A stretch of DNA of 64,000 nt from Akkermansiaceae bacterium UBA2381. Its GTDB lineage: Bacteria > Verrucomicrobiota > Verrucomicrobiia > Verrucomicrobiales > DEV007. Of the stretch, positions 53,147 to 60,926 are shown in pieces (within the stretch, counting starts at the first letter, position 1; every line of letters starts with the position of its first letter). The translations under genes were made by a program, and so were the position numbers. The DNA is taken from the NCBI GenBank assembly GCA_002344215.1, contig DDSV01000022.1:1-64000 (forward strand), in the 5' to 3' direction. The notes below the pieces were generated by a model. The model had not been told where the DNA came from and searched no databases. It saw nothing but the letters and a program-made list of their open reading frames with translations.

Positions 53147-54046
53147 ATGGACCGACCCACCGACTTCTACTATCTCAACGCGGAGCAACAGCCGGTCGGT
53201 CCGATGGGTCTCGAGAGTATCCGCAAGCTGGTGGACGTCGGGATTGTCGATGCCGGAGTCCAGGTCTGCCCGGCCGGTGAGCAAGAGTGGAAACCGCTGC
53301 CAGAGTGGGGTGAGCCTGCGACCGCCTCGGTCGGTCCGCCGCGAGTGCCGCCTCCGCCCCGCTCGCATCCCTCGGCATCCGTGGCCCGAGCGGCTGCTTC
53401 TTCACCGGTTCTCCCGGGCTGGTTTCCGCTTGCCTCGATGATCGCGGGGATCACGGCCATTCTAACGCTCTTTTCATCCATCCCCGTCCTTTCGATTCTC
53501 CTCGCTGCCCCCGCGCTCACCCTGGGAATCCTTGCCATCCGGCAGAACGTAATCCGAAACAATCCCTTCACCGTGACTGGTATCGTGACGTCCTCGGTGG
53601 CGCTGGTGGTCTCAATGGGCATTCTCCTGCTAGGTCACGGCGGTGGGTTCGTGGGCAACCCCGAGGCAGCCGCCATGGAGCGTGCTCTCACTCAGGGAAT
53701 CGAGATCGGCCGGGACGCGGCGAAACGCTTTCCGAACAACGCCACGAGCCAATCCCGCTTCATCGCCTCCGAACTCCAGAAGGTCGACACCCGGGGCTGC
53801 CCGCTCGAATTCAGGGTAGCCTATCAGCGCAACGTCGAGGCCTGGGAAATCGCTGTTCCCTACTTCCAGGCCGACAATCCGCTGACCTCATTCCTCGAAG
53901 GAGTCTACGGAGGCCTCAATAACGACTACTCGGGGATCGGCACTTCCAACTACCAGGCCCGGCTGGCGGCTCAGAACATTGACGAGACCTACCAACAACT
54001 CAAAATGACCGCCGTTGCCCTGGGGGCCGGCATTCCCGCGATGTAA
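53147..54046 (+). CDS. GYF_2-domain membrane protein (larger)
   Basis: 299 residues from the ATG at 53147. An N-terminal GYF_2 domain (DFYYLNAEQQPVGPMGLESIRKLVDVGIVDAGVQVCPAGEQEWKPLPEW) is followed by a Pro-rich linker. Two membrane segments (LASMIAGITAILTLFSSIPVLSILLAAPALTLGILAI; FTVTGIVTSSVALVVSMGILLLGHG) follow, then a soluble C-terminal domain of about 120 residues with no known motif. GYF_2 domains bind Pro-rich peptides; the Pro-rich linker of the preceding Sel1 protein is a conceivable partner. The function is unknown. Confidence 0.78.
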   Translation: MDRPTDFYYLNAEQQPVGPMGLESIRKLVDVGIVDAGVQVCPAGEQEWKPLPEWGEPATASVGPPRVPPPPRSHPSASVARAAASSPVLPGWFPLASMIAGITAILTLFSSIPVLSILLAAPALTLGILAIRQNVIRNNPFTVTGIVTSSVALVVSMGILLLGHGGGFVGNPEAAAMERALTQGIEIGRDAAKRFPNNATSQSRFIASELQKVDTRGCPLEFRVAYQRNVEAWEIAVPYFQADNPLTSFLEGVYGGLNNDYSGIGTSNYQARLAAQNIDETYQQLKMTAVALGAGIPAM

Positions 54047-54066
54047 GCACCAAACGTTGGAACCCA

Positions 54067-54597
54067 ATGCGCTACTACTACGCCAACGAGCACAACCAAC
54101 CGGTCGGCCCCTTCGCCAAGGACGACCTTGTGAAGATGATGAGCGCGGGTGTGATCGATCTGGAAACCTACATTTGTCCGGAGGGAGGCCTGGAATGGTT
54201 TTCCCTGGGTTCTCTGATAACCCAGTCCTCGTCTTCTCCTCCGGTGACATCTCCTCCACGTCGAACAACGGATTTGAACATGGGCGATGCGAAACTCGAA
54301 AAGAACGCCAATGCTGCCGCCGCCGCCTCGGTTCTCTTTCCCCTCATCGCCATCATCCTGAACCTGATCGACGCTACCGTTCCATTTATGTTCGTGGGCG
54401 GGCGGAGCATCGGAAAGCTGTTCATCTTTTTCCTCATCGGCCTGCTTGGCGTGCTGAACGCCCGCAAGCTGTTGAAGATCCCGGGCATCGCCGCCCGCAG
54501 GCCGAAAGCGGTCTTCTTTGCCTGGACCGGTATCGCAATGTTCGCCTTGTCCGTCCTCTTGCTCATCGTACTGGCTCAGGGGTTCGGTCCTCGCTGA
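54067..54597 (+). CDS. GYF_2-domain membrane protein (smaller)
   Basis: 176 residues. The GYF_2 domain covers residues 1-55 (MRYYYANEHNQPVGPFAKDDLVKMMSAGVIDLETYICPEGGLEWFSLGSL), followed by a Ser/Pro linker and three membrane helices in the rest (AAAASVLFPLIAIILNLIDATVPF; LFIFFLIGLLGVLNA; AVFFAWTGIAMFALSVLLLIVLA). It starts 20 nt after the larger GYF_2 gene. The two are evidently related by domain shuffling, with different membrane parts. Confidence 0.78.
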   Translation: MRYYYANEHNQPVGPFAKDDLVKMMSAGVIDLETYICPEGGLEWFSLGSLITQSSSSPPVTSPPRRTTDLNMGDAKLEKNANAAAAASVLFPLIAIILNLIDATVPFMFVGGRSIGKLFIFFLIGLLGVLNARKLLKIPGIAARRPKAVFFAWTGIAMFALSVLLLIVLAQGFGPR

Positions 54598-55633
54598 TAC
54601 AGGCGGCAAGCGGGAAGGTGGCAAACGACGAAATTACTTTGTCCCCGGGAAATCAGAGGCCGCCCTCCGCGGCCAACTGAAAACAGAGGAACGATATTCA
54701 ATCGCGGCACAGCGTGGAGCCTATATCACGGTCTCACAGATCGCCTGTAATCTGGACAGGCATCGCAGTACCTTCTATCGTGAGATCAAACGCAACGCTT
54801 CGGCGCATGACGGCAATTATCGCGCCACCCACGCCTGTCAGAAGGCAAGTGCCCGCCAGAAAAGATCCAAGCGCAACATGCGCTTCGAAGCAGATGATTT
54901 CCGAGTGGTCGAACGGCTTGTTCGGAAGGATTTGAGCCCTGAGCAGGTGACCGGTCGTCTCGCGCTGGAGGGCACGCCAGTGATGAGCCATGAGACCATC
55001 TACAAGTGGATCTGGCAGGACAAATCAGCGGGAGGCTCCCTGTGGAAGCACCTGCGTGGTGCCAACAAGCGGAGACGGAAACGATATGCGGCCAAGGACA
55101 GCCGAGGGCGATTGGCGGGCAAGAAGATGATCACGGAGCGGCCTGCGGTGGTTGAAAGGCGCTCGCGGATCGGCGACTGGGAGATCGACACAGTTCACGG
55201 CACGACCAAGGCCGGTGTGGTGACCATCGTGGAACGGCGTAGCGGCCTGGTTCGCATGGGAAAGCTTAATCGCATCACCAAAGAGCAGACCGAGAAACGT
55301 ACGATTGGATTGCTTTTGAGCGATAAGATCCGGGTGAAAACCATCACTGCTGACAATGGTGGTGAGTTTCACGGATACCGACAACTGGAACGGGCGCTCG
55401 ACACAAGTGTCTATTTCGCCCTCCCTCACCACGCGTGGGAGTGCGGAACCAATGAGAACACCAATGGCCTCATCAGGCAGTATCTACCCAAGGGGACGCC
55501 ACTCGATGATCTGACTCAGCCCGACTGCACGCGAATCGCAAAGACTCTCAACAATCGGCCAAGAAAACGCCTGGGATTCAAAACACCTAACGAGGTATAT
55601 CATCGCCTTCCGGTTGTCGCGCTTCAAACTTGA
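54518..55633 (+). mobile_element. IS30-family transposase, 5' end unclear or truncated
   Basis: The catalytic protein is intact from about residue 55: the HTH LKTEERYSIAAQRGAYITVSQIACNLDRHRSTFYREIKRN, then a second HTH-like block, then the DDE core. The core shows RIGDWEIDTVHGTTKAGVVT, TITADNGGEFHGYRQLE and WECGTNENTNGLIRQYLPKGTP; all three acidic residues are present. In-frame sequence upstream overlaps the GYF_2 gene and offers no good start after 54598, so the left end of the element appears lost. At the right end TTCAAACTTGAA (55623-55634) may be part of the terminal repeat; no matching copy is seen at the left. Confidence 0.8.
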
Positions 55634-55635
55634 AA

Positions 55636-56163
55636 CTATTCTGTTTCTTCTCCGCGTGCGTCCTGATATCGCTCCAATACGACATCTACAGGATCGCGTT
55701 TGGAAAAACTACTACCGACCATGTTGTAGGTAAGCCACGCAACTATGGGGAGTATTAAAAGAAGGAACAGAATGGCGATAACTTTCAACCATACTGGCAG
55801 TTCTAGATGAGATCGCAAAAAGAATAAACCTACCGCAATTCCCGTAATCACGAGTATGGATGCAATCCGACCCAAAACGTTTCCTAGGGAATCATAAACA
55901 GAGAAGGCAGCAAAAAATAATTTTAGAAGTGCAAATCTCGGCACTTCTTCCAACTCCAACCGAAGGTAATCTTCCTTATACTCAGTTTCGCCATTCACAA
56001 TTGCGGACTCCAGTTCAGGTAAATTCTTGGGGCTGGTTAATCCGCTGTAGAGGTTCGTATCTTCAACCCACTTGACGCAATTGCCTCGAACGCTAGCCTT
56101 CCAGTGATAGCCGAGCTGGCCAGGGCTCCGAACAACCACCTTACAGTTCTCTCTCTTTTTCAT
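55636..56163 (-). CDS. Membrane protein (distal-most cassette gene)
   Basis: 175 residues from the ATG at 56163. A soluble N-terminal region with a GQLGYHWKASVRGNCVKWVED motif is followed by two membrane helices (IASILVITGIAVGLFFL and LKVIAILFLLLILPIVAWLTY) and a charged tail (SFSKRDPVDVVLERYQDARGEETE). No family recognised. Its stop codon is only 2 nt from the IS30 transposase stop and it has no attC of its own, so the IS may have removed the 3' part of this cassette, and the C-terminus may be affected. Confidence 0.65.
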   Translation of the reverse strand: MKKRENCKVVVRSPGQLGYHWKASVRGNCVKWVEDTNLYSGLTSPKNLPELESAIVNGETEYKEDYLRLELEEVPRFALLKLFFAAFSVYDSLGNVLGRIASILVITGIAVGLFFLRSHLELPVWLKVIAILFLLLILPIVAWLTYNMVGSSFSKRDPVDVVLERYQDARGEETE

Positions 56164-56193
56164 GATTGAGCATTTCAGTTTTGTTTCTTGTGA

Positions 56194-56250
56194 GCAGAAC
56201 GTCGAGCGCATGGAGGGCTGCAAGCCCTTCCATGACGCGCCTTGTTCACT
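56194..56250 (-). repeat. attC site
   Basis: Ends GCAGAAC and GTTCACT. Inside, GAGCGCATGGAGGGC pairs with GCCCTTCCATGACGCGC as an imperfect hairpin. The right end overlaps the stop codon of the RraB-like cassette gene. The core is very like the site at 63897-63954. Confidence 0.75.
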
Positions 56251-56692
56251 ATTGGTTCGGATTCGTCCCCCAGCCGTCGAATTCGCAATCAAACTGGTGG
56301 CCAAGATCACACATCTGGCTAGTCCATCCCACAACAACTTCGTCGGTCATCTTCATTGGTGTAGTCCAACCTGTGATCACGAATTGGCTGGGATCGACAG
56401 CAGCCACCTCGTGACCACCTTCATAGCCGCGATCAGCTAAATCCTTGGCCAATCCCTCAGCCTTCTCTGGGGTATTGGTGTAAAAGAAGTATTCCAGCTT
56501 CAGCTTGGATTCATCGGTCACGCCATATCCGCGGAGCTGCTCCATAGTCTGCGGAGCCATTGTAATCTGCTTGGCTCGATTGGCTTTGAAGTCCGCTTCC
56601 GAAACGAACGTAGAAGCATCTGCCGCAGGTGAATGCCCATTGCTGTTGTCTGATTCCTTGTTGCGGCCGAAGAGTGATGAAAAAAAGCCCAT
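56249..56692 (-). CDS. RraB-family protein (cassette gene)
   Basis: 147 residues from the ATG at 56692 (MGFFSSLFGRNKESD); an in-frame ATG at 56722 adds ten residues. The C-terminal ~75 residues (KLEYFFYTNTPEKAEGLAKDLADRGYEGGHEVAAVDPSQFVITGWTTPMKMTDEVVVGW) match the ferredoxin-like fold of RraB, which inhibits RNase E in E. coli. The N-terminal half is Ser/Asn-rich and unlike RraB. Whether it acts on an RNase here is unknown. Confidence 0.65.
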   Translation of the reverse strand: MGFFSSLFGRNKESDNSNGHSPAADASTFVSEADFKANRAKQITMAPQTMEQLRGYGVTDESKLKLEYFFYTNTPEKAEGLAKDLADRGYEGGHEVAAVDPSQFVITGWTTPMKMTDEVVVGWTSQMCDLGHQFDCEFDGWGTNPNQ

Positions 56693-56728
56693 AGCAAGAA
56701 TCAGCAGGATGCGGTGCACCATTTTCGT

Positions 56729-56821
56729 AGCGAACGTCTCGGATCAGGCGACGGCGAGCGCAAGACGATGCTGACACGACAGATAGCCTTCGAGCCGTTG
56801 CCTGCATCCGTTTTGTTAGGC
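56729..56821 (-). repeat. attC site
   Basis: Ends AGCGAAC and GTTAGGC. CGGATCAGGCGACGGC at 56740-56755 pairs with the complement of GCCGTTGCCTGCATCCG, with one extrahelical base, which is typical of attC. It serves the HAD-GNAT cassette to its right. Confidence 0.85.
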
Positions 56822-56831
56822 GTTTCCGGGT

Positions 56832-57293
56832 TCATGGGGTAGCGATGAATCCTGTCTTCACGCCGGCTCGAAATCCAGCCTGCTCATAGAAGCGCAGGGT
56901 CGCTTCGTCTTTGCGTCCAGTCAGGAGCATTACCTTGTAGCAGTCCTGCTCCCACGCCCATTGCAGCGCGGAGCGCAGGAGCAACGTAGCGAGGCCGCGG
57001 CGGCGGAACTCTGGATGCGTCACCACGTTCTCGATGAGACCATAAGGCCGGGCGGAACGGGTGAGATTCGGGACGATGGTGAGGGTGCAGGTGGCCACGA
57101 GGGCCCCTTTCAGTTCCGCCCCAAAATAATGGAGATCAGGATTCGCGCAGATGCGCTTCCACAAGGCTTCGAGGTCGGCTCCCACGGGCAACTCGGGGTC
57201 CGATGGGTGGAGATGCCGGTAGAGACCGAGCAGACTTGGCAGCTCGTCCGCGCAAACCTTCCGGATGATAGGTGGCTGGAGAGATGGTTGCAT
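56832..57293 (-). CDS. GNAT-family acetyltransferase (cassette gene)
   Basis: 153 residues: IIRKVCADELPSLLGLYRHLHPSD, then RPYGLIENVVTHPEFRRRGLATLLLRSALQWAWEQ with the acetyl-CoA loop RRRGLA, and TLRFYEQAGFRAGVKTGFIA at the end. The acceptor is unknown. It starts directly at the stop of the upstream HAD gene, so both sit in one cassette. Confidence 0.85.
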   Translation of the reverse strand: MQPSLQPPIIRKVCADELPSLLGLYRHLHPSDPELPVGADLEALWKRICANPDLHYFGAELKGALVATCTLTIVPNLTRSARPYGLIENVVTHPEFRRRGLATLLLRSALQWAWEQDCYKVMLLTGRKDEATLRFYEQAGFRAGVKTGFIATP

Positions 57294-57995
57294 CTAGGCG
57301 GGAGGAACAGGCTGAGATTCGTGGAGAACGGTCATGATGGAATCTGCATCGCGATAGTCCGCGAAAACGTGCTGCGCGCCCTCGGCATAAAGACGGTCCG
57401 CCCTCGCTCGCTCGTGGGCCAAACCGATGAAACGATACCCAAGGTTGCGCGAGGCGCGGGCATCCCAAACCCCATCCCCGATGTAAATGACGGAATCAAA
57501 GGAGTCCCGAGAACAAGCCTGCGCCGCCCGCCTGAGCGACGCATGCATGATGGCTTCCCGAGAATGGGCATCATCCGAAAAAGCTGCCGGAAGACTTGAG
57601 AGATCCAGCCCGGCACTTGCGAGCTTGAGCCGGGCGGAGCACTCCCATCCGCCGCTGGCCAGCGACACGGCAAACGCGGCATCGGCCATCAACTCCCCCA
57701 GAAACTCGCGTGCCCCGAAAACCGGGCCAAATGGCTGAGCGGAGGTAGAGCGAGTGAGCAGCGTCACGAAATGAGACTGAAAGGAGGCTACCTCGGCCAG
57801 CCCGGGTGAGCGCCCGCGCTGGCTCTGGAAGATCGCCTCCAGGATGGCTGAGTCGCTGCAGTGAGGATAACTCGCCCAATCGGTATTGATCTCCGCAAAG
57901 CCAAAGACCTCCTGCAGAGCTTGGACGAAGCACCTTTCGTCGGCTTCTTTCGTCAGCGTAAGCGTGCCATCGATGTCGAACATTATCAGCTTCAT
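57294..57995 (-). CDS. HAD-family phosphatase (cassette gene)
   Basis: About 233 residues from the ATG at 57995 (MKLIMFDIDGTLTL). Motif I DIDGT, motif II in VSLASGG, a Lys-less segment, and motif IV VIYIGDGVWDARASRNLGYRFIGLAHE fit a HAD-IA phosphatase-like enzyme; the cap region is long (about residues 20-90). Its stop abuts the GNAT start. A cotranscribed phosphatase-acetyltransferase pair suggests a small-molecule modification step, but the substrate is unknown. Confidence 0.82.
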   Translation of the reverse strand: MKLIMFDIDGTLTLTKEADERCFVQALQEVFGFAEINTDWASYPHCSDSAILEAIFQSQRGRSPGLAEVASFQSHFVTLLTRSTSAQPFGPVFGAREFLGELMADAAFAVSLASGGWECSARLKLASAGLDLSSLPAAFSDDAHSREAIMHASLRRAAQACSRDSFDSVIYIGDGVWDARASRNLGYRFIGLAHERARADRLYAEGAQHVFADYRDADSIMTVLHESQPVPPA

Positions 57996-58012
57996 GGTGT
58001 GCACGAGAAATC

Positions 58013-58139
58013 ATCTAACGTCTAGCGCAGACGTCCCTGCCAGCGGGAGCAAGCGTTGAACGCGGGGGTGATGTTGGAACTACGGGATATCATGGAAACA
58101 AGGCGGTTGGTAGGGGGGCACTGGCGCGGCTTGTTATCC
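58013..58139 (-). repeat. attC site
   Basis: Ends ATCTAAC and GTTATCC, with a weak imperfect inverted repeat (AGCGC near the left, GCGCGGCT near the right) and a long central spacer. It overlaps the stop of the HAD gene to its right. Less well conserved than the others. Confidence 0.6.
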
Positions 58140-58790
58140 GTTCTTGTCGAGCAGTTCAGGAAGCTGCCTCATATCAGTGCATGTGGCATTCGCAGCCAAG
58201 CACCGAGGATGGGCGGCCGACGGAATGAAAATGGTCCGCAAACCGGCATCTCTCGCCCCTTCAATATCTGCGACTGGGTTGTCGCCCACGTAGAATGCTT
58301 CGTCGGGACGCACCCCGAGTTCGGAGCATGCCAAATGAAAAATGGCTGAATCAGGCTTGCGGAGGCTCACTGCGGTCGAAACAATCACGCTGCTGAACAG
58401 CGACGCGACTCCCAATCTGCGAAAATTCCGCTCCTGAAACGGGCTCATGCCATTCGAGATCAAGCCGAGCTTGAAGCTGGTGGAAATATCCTTCAACGCA
58501 TCAAGAACGCCAGGCATGGGAACACAAAACGCACAGAAACACGATTCGTAAACGGCGAGCAATTCCGAAGAAGACCAGGATTCGATGTGAAACTCTGCGA
58601 TGAGCGAAGAATAGACCTTGTCCTTCCAAACCGTTCCATTCGCGTCAAGTTCCACAAACCGCGAAATAAACGCCGCCTGATCTTCGACATATGGCCGAAG
58701 CATCCCTTCACACTGCCACGACAAGAAACCTTGAAGCGACTTAACGCGGTCAAGGAGCGTCTGGTCTAGATCAAAGATTACGGCTCGCAC
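58134..58790 (-). CDS. HAD-IA family hydrolase (cassette gene)
   Basis: 218 residues with all HAD motifs: VIFDLDQTLLD (I), LGLISNGMSPF (II), VSLRKPDSAIFHLAC (III) and AFYVGDNPVADIEGARDAGLRTIF (IV). An alpha-helical cap lies between I and II. This is a 5'-nucleotidase/haloacid-like phosphatase; the substrate is not predictable. It is the second HAD gene in this array but is not closely similar to the first. Confidence 0.88.
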   Translation of the reverse strand: MRAVIFDLDQTLLDRVKSLQGFLSWQCEGMLRPYVEDQAAFISRFVELDANGTVWKDKVYSSLIAEFHIESWSSSELLAVYESCFCAFCVPMPGVLDALKDISTSFKLGLISNGMSPFQERNFRRLGVASLFSSVIVSTAVSLRKPDSAIFHLACSELGVRPDEAFYVGDNPVADIEGARDAGLRTIFIPSAAHPRCLAANATCTDMRQLPELLDKNG

Positions 58791-58805
58791 GATGGAATAA
58801 TTTTG

Positions 58806-58859
58806 GCCGAACGTCAGGTCGCTGGCAGGCGAAGCCTTGCCAGCCGCCCCGTGTTAGGC
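58806..58859 (-). repeat. attC site (compact)
   Basis: Ends GCCGAAC and GTTAGGC only 54 bases apart. GCTGGCAGGC pairs with GCCTTGCCAGC in a tight hairpin. The gene to its right uses the TTA inside GTTAGGC as its stop codon. Confidence 0.85.
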
Positions 58860-59321
58860 CGTATGCTTTGGGTGGTAGATGGTAACCTCATAATCGAGCA
58901 AGTTCTCATATTCCTCATCGGGAAAGCTCACCACAATCTCTCTGTCCGGAAAGTCACGCTTGAGCTTGCACGCCCACATGTCGCGAAGCCTTCGGCCAAG
59001 GTAAAGTACCAGCTCTCTTGGCACGTTCAACTCATCGCTAGAAAAAAGGTCGAGAATGTGGCGGTGATTCATCACTGCCTCAACTTGTCCTCGACGACCA
59101 GAAGTGTGCTTCATCCAGGTCTCGTAAGACTCCGTCGTGAAGTCTGCAAACATGATGCAGTCGTCGTGAATCGTGAACTCTGGCCAGAATAGCTGAGCAT
59201 AACCGACGGCGTGGTCGAATCGTCCAACGTAGCGAATCCACGATTCCGCATCAGTTCCCTTGCCGTCATTCCAGGCCTGCAACTCGGGAATCATCCGCGT
59301 GAAATCTGGTGAGGTGCTCAT
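58854..59321 (-). CDS. Conserved-looking hypothetical protein (cassette gene)
   Basis: 155 residues. MIPELQAWNDGKGTDAESWIRYVGRFDHAVGYAQLFWPEFTIHDDCIMFADF is unusually aromatic and His/Asp-rich and reads like an enzyme-like conserved block. KLKRDFPDREIVVSFPDEEYENLLDYEVTIYH follows at the end. No signal peptide. I do not recognise the family, though similar proteins appear in cassette arrays. Confidence 0.7.
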   Translation of the reverse strand: MSTSPDFTRMIPELQAWNDGKGTDAESWIRYVGRFDHAVGYAQLFWPEFTIHDDCIMFADFTTESYETWMKHTSGRRGQVEAVMNHRHILDLFSSDELNVPRELVLYLGRRLRDMWACKLKRDFPDREIVVSFPDEEYENLLDYEVTIYHPKHTA

Positions 59322-59324
59322 GTG

Positions 59325-59448
59325 GCCGAACGTCGAGGCATGGCAGCCCGATCCGGGAGCGCGGCCTCGATGGGAGGATAAGGATTCGAATCAGGGAAGT
59401 CAATCAACTCAAAGCGGGATCGGGCTTGCCATCGCCGACTTGTTGTGC
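59325..59448 (-). repeat. attC site
   Basis: Ends GCCGAAC and GTTGTGC. GTCGAGGCATGGCAGCCCG at the left pairs with CGGGCTTGCCATCGCCGAC at the right in a long imperfect stem with bulges. Confidence 0.85.
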
Positions 59449-59475
59449 CCGTTGGGTTTGGTTCGCGGTGTCGCA

Positions 59476-59742
59476 TCATAGGAGCGAGGGAGGATCCTCC
59501 CAAAGACTTTGAAAGCGTCTCCACTTCCAGAGCGCCAAGCAGAGTATCCAGGCCACTCCGTAAACTACGGAGAATAGCCAGTCATTAGCCAACACCGAAA
59601 TTAGAATCGGAATAGGAAGAAAGAATCTGGCGATCCAGGATCCGATGTAGACGAAAGAACAGATAAGCAGAAACGGAGCGAGAAGTGTCGCTCGCCAGAT
59701 CAACGCCCACGTGATCAGGGCTGGCTCTGTGAAGCTCTTCAT
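59476..59742 (-). CDS. Small membrane protein (cassette gene)
   Basis: 88 residues from the ATG at 59742 (MKSFTEPALITW). Three hydrophobic segments (LITWALIWRATLLAPFLLICSFVYIGSW; FFLPIPILISVLANDWLFSVVYGVAWILCLALW) make up most of the protein, with a charged tail. No family recognised. The leader CCAGAAAATGAA also precedes the cassette gene at 61963. Confidence 0.65.
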   Translation of the reverse strand: MKSFTEPALITWALIWRATLLAPFLLICSFVYIGSWIARFFLPIPILISVLANDWLFSVVYGVAWILCLALWKWRRFQSLWEDPPSLL

Positions 59743-59746
59743 TTTC

Positions 59747-59871
59747 TGGCACGTCAAGAGTGACCCGAAGCCTACAGGCAGCGCCACTCCGAAACAGGGT
59801 TAAGTGTGTGAGTAAAGAGGGGCACTTCGACTCTGGACGGTATGCTGTTGGCGTCCACTCGCTTGTTCCGC
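59747..59871 (-). repeat. attC site (degraded)
   Basis: The left end (GGCACGTC) lacks the AAC, and the right end is GTTCCGC. The interior is related to the sites at 60165-60290 and 61438-61563 (GCGCCAC, CCG-AAC-GGGTTAAG, CTTCGACTC in order). It is probably a decayed attC. Confidence 0.6.
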
Positions 59872-59881
59872 AAATCGATAG

Positions 59882-60154
59882 TTAGAGTGGCTTTCCGAGG
59901 TATCCGTAAATGGCCGCTCGAACAAAAACAAGAAGCACCCAACTTCCCACCATGATCCCGCCGATGGCCATGAATTCATCCATGGGAAGGTCTCCTTTCA
60001 TTCTCACGAAGAGCATTGGTGCAATGACTGCAAAAAATGATCCCACGAAGACAATCTGTTCGACCGGGCTCTCCATGTCCGAAGCAAGGATCATCGGTAT
60101 TGGCATGAGCAGGGCCAGTAGAATCAATCGAGGATGTTTCTTCAAGATCGTCAT
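59882..60154 (-). CDS. Small membrane protein (cassette gene)
   Basis: 90 residues: LILLALLMPIPMILASD, VEQIVFVGSFFAVIAPMLFVRM and IGGIMVGSWVLLVFVRAAIYGYL form three membrane helices, joined by short charged loops. No family recognised. It is typical of the small membrane proteins common in integron cassettes. Confidence 0.65.
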   Translation of the reverse strand: MTILKKHPRLILLALLMPIPMILASDMESPVEQIVFVGSFFAVIAPMLFVRMKGDLPMDEFMAIGGIMVGSWVLLVFVRAAIYGYLGKPL

Positions 60155-60164
60155 CCGTTTTTCA

Positions 60165-60290
60165 GCAGAACGTCGAGCGCTGGCGACCCGCTACCGGGAG
60201 CGCCACGCCGCAACGGGGTTAAAGGTTAAAGTAACGGGATCATTCCGACAAGTGGCGAGTAGCGGGTTGTCCAGCCGCGTTTTGTTGGGC
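60165..60290 (-). repeat. attC site
   Basis: Ends GCAGAAC and GTTGGGC. CGCTGGCGACCCGCTAC pairs with GTAGCGGGTTGTCCAGCCG with one extrahelical region. It is nearly identical over most of its length to 61438-61563. The cassette gene to its right reads 51 bases into it before its stop. Confidence 0.9.
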
Positions 60291-60827
60291 TTCTTGTTGC
60301 AGTTGCTCCACTCCAAACGCCTCGGGCTTAGGAGCGGATCTCATGTGGAGCTCGATTTCTTCCACGAAGCCCCTTATCTGCCTTACCCACGTTTTCCCAG
60401 TGAGAAGCTCCCACTGTCTATGGACGTTATCTTCCCGAATCTCGAATACGGCGTCGGCTCCTCGTATCGCGGTTGTTCCGTGAAACTCGCCCAGGAATAG
60501 GATGTATTCCTTGCCTGCGCCAACACTCCCAATAAGCGTAGGCTCAGCCACAAAGTAGATCTTCGCCTTGCCACCCTTCCGCGCTACGAAAACATCTGAT
60601 TCATCCTTTAAAACTCTCGTTACCTCAAGCGTCGCCCATCGCAATTCATCTGGTTCGACGTTTGGATACGGACTTTCTATCGGCCGTCCTGTGGCGACAA
60701 CCCTAGCTCGCACAATTACGGGAGAGCCGTCGACGACCTCCTTCAGGCTTCGCCTGGTAGTCGTAATCCCGTAGCTAGTTGCTGCGTTCATCGAGACAAG
60801 GGTCGCAATAATGGCTAGCGTTCTCAT
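60240..60827 (-). CDS. Secreted protein (cassette gene)
   Basis: 195 residues from the ATG at 60827 with a signal peptide (RTLAIIATLVSMNAATSYG). The mature part (SLKEVVDGSPVIVRARVVATGRP, LRWATLEVTRVLKDE, YILFLGEFHGTTAIRG) is a beta-barrel-like OB or SSL-type fold seen in small periplasmic proteins. No catalytic motif. The last ~17 codons and the stop codon lie inside the attC site, so the C-terminal QQNAAGQPATRHLSE is encoded by attC DNA. Confidence 0.7.
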   Translation of the reverse strand: MRTLAIIATLVSMNAATSYGITTTRRSLKEVVDGSPVIVRARVVATGRPIESPYPNVEPDELRWATLEVTRVLKDESDVFVARKGGKAKIYFVAEPTLIGSVGAGKEYILFLGEFHGTTAIRGADAVFEIREDNVHRQWELLTGKTWVRQIRGFVEEIELHMRSAPKPEAFGVEQLQQEAQQNAAGQPATRHLSE

Positions 60828-60837
60828 TGTGTCTTGT

Positions 60838-60926
60838 GCCCAACGTATAGGCCATCCACGGCGGGGAGGGAAGCCCGAATTCAAATTTGGACGCTACCCG
60901 CCGTTGGATGTGCCGGCTTGTTGGGT
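60838..60926 (-). repeat. attC site
   Basis: Ends GCCCAAC and GTTGGGT, the consensus on both sides. GGCCATCCACGGCGGG pairs with CCCGCCGTTGGATGTGCC with two extrahelical bases. The cassette gene to its right ends inside it. Confidence 0.9.
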
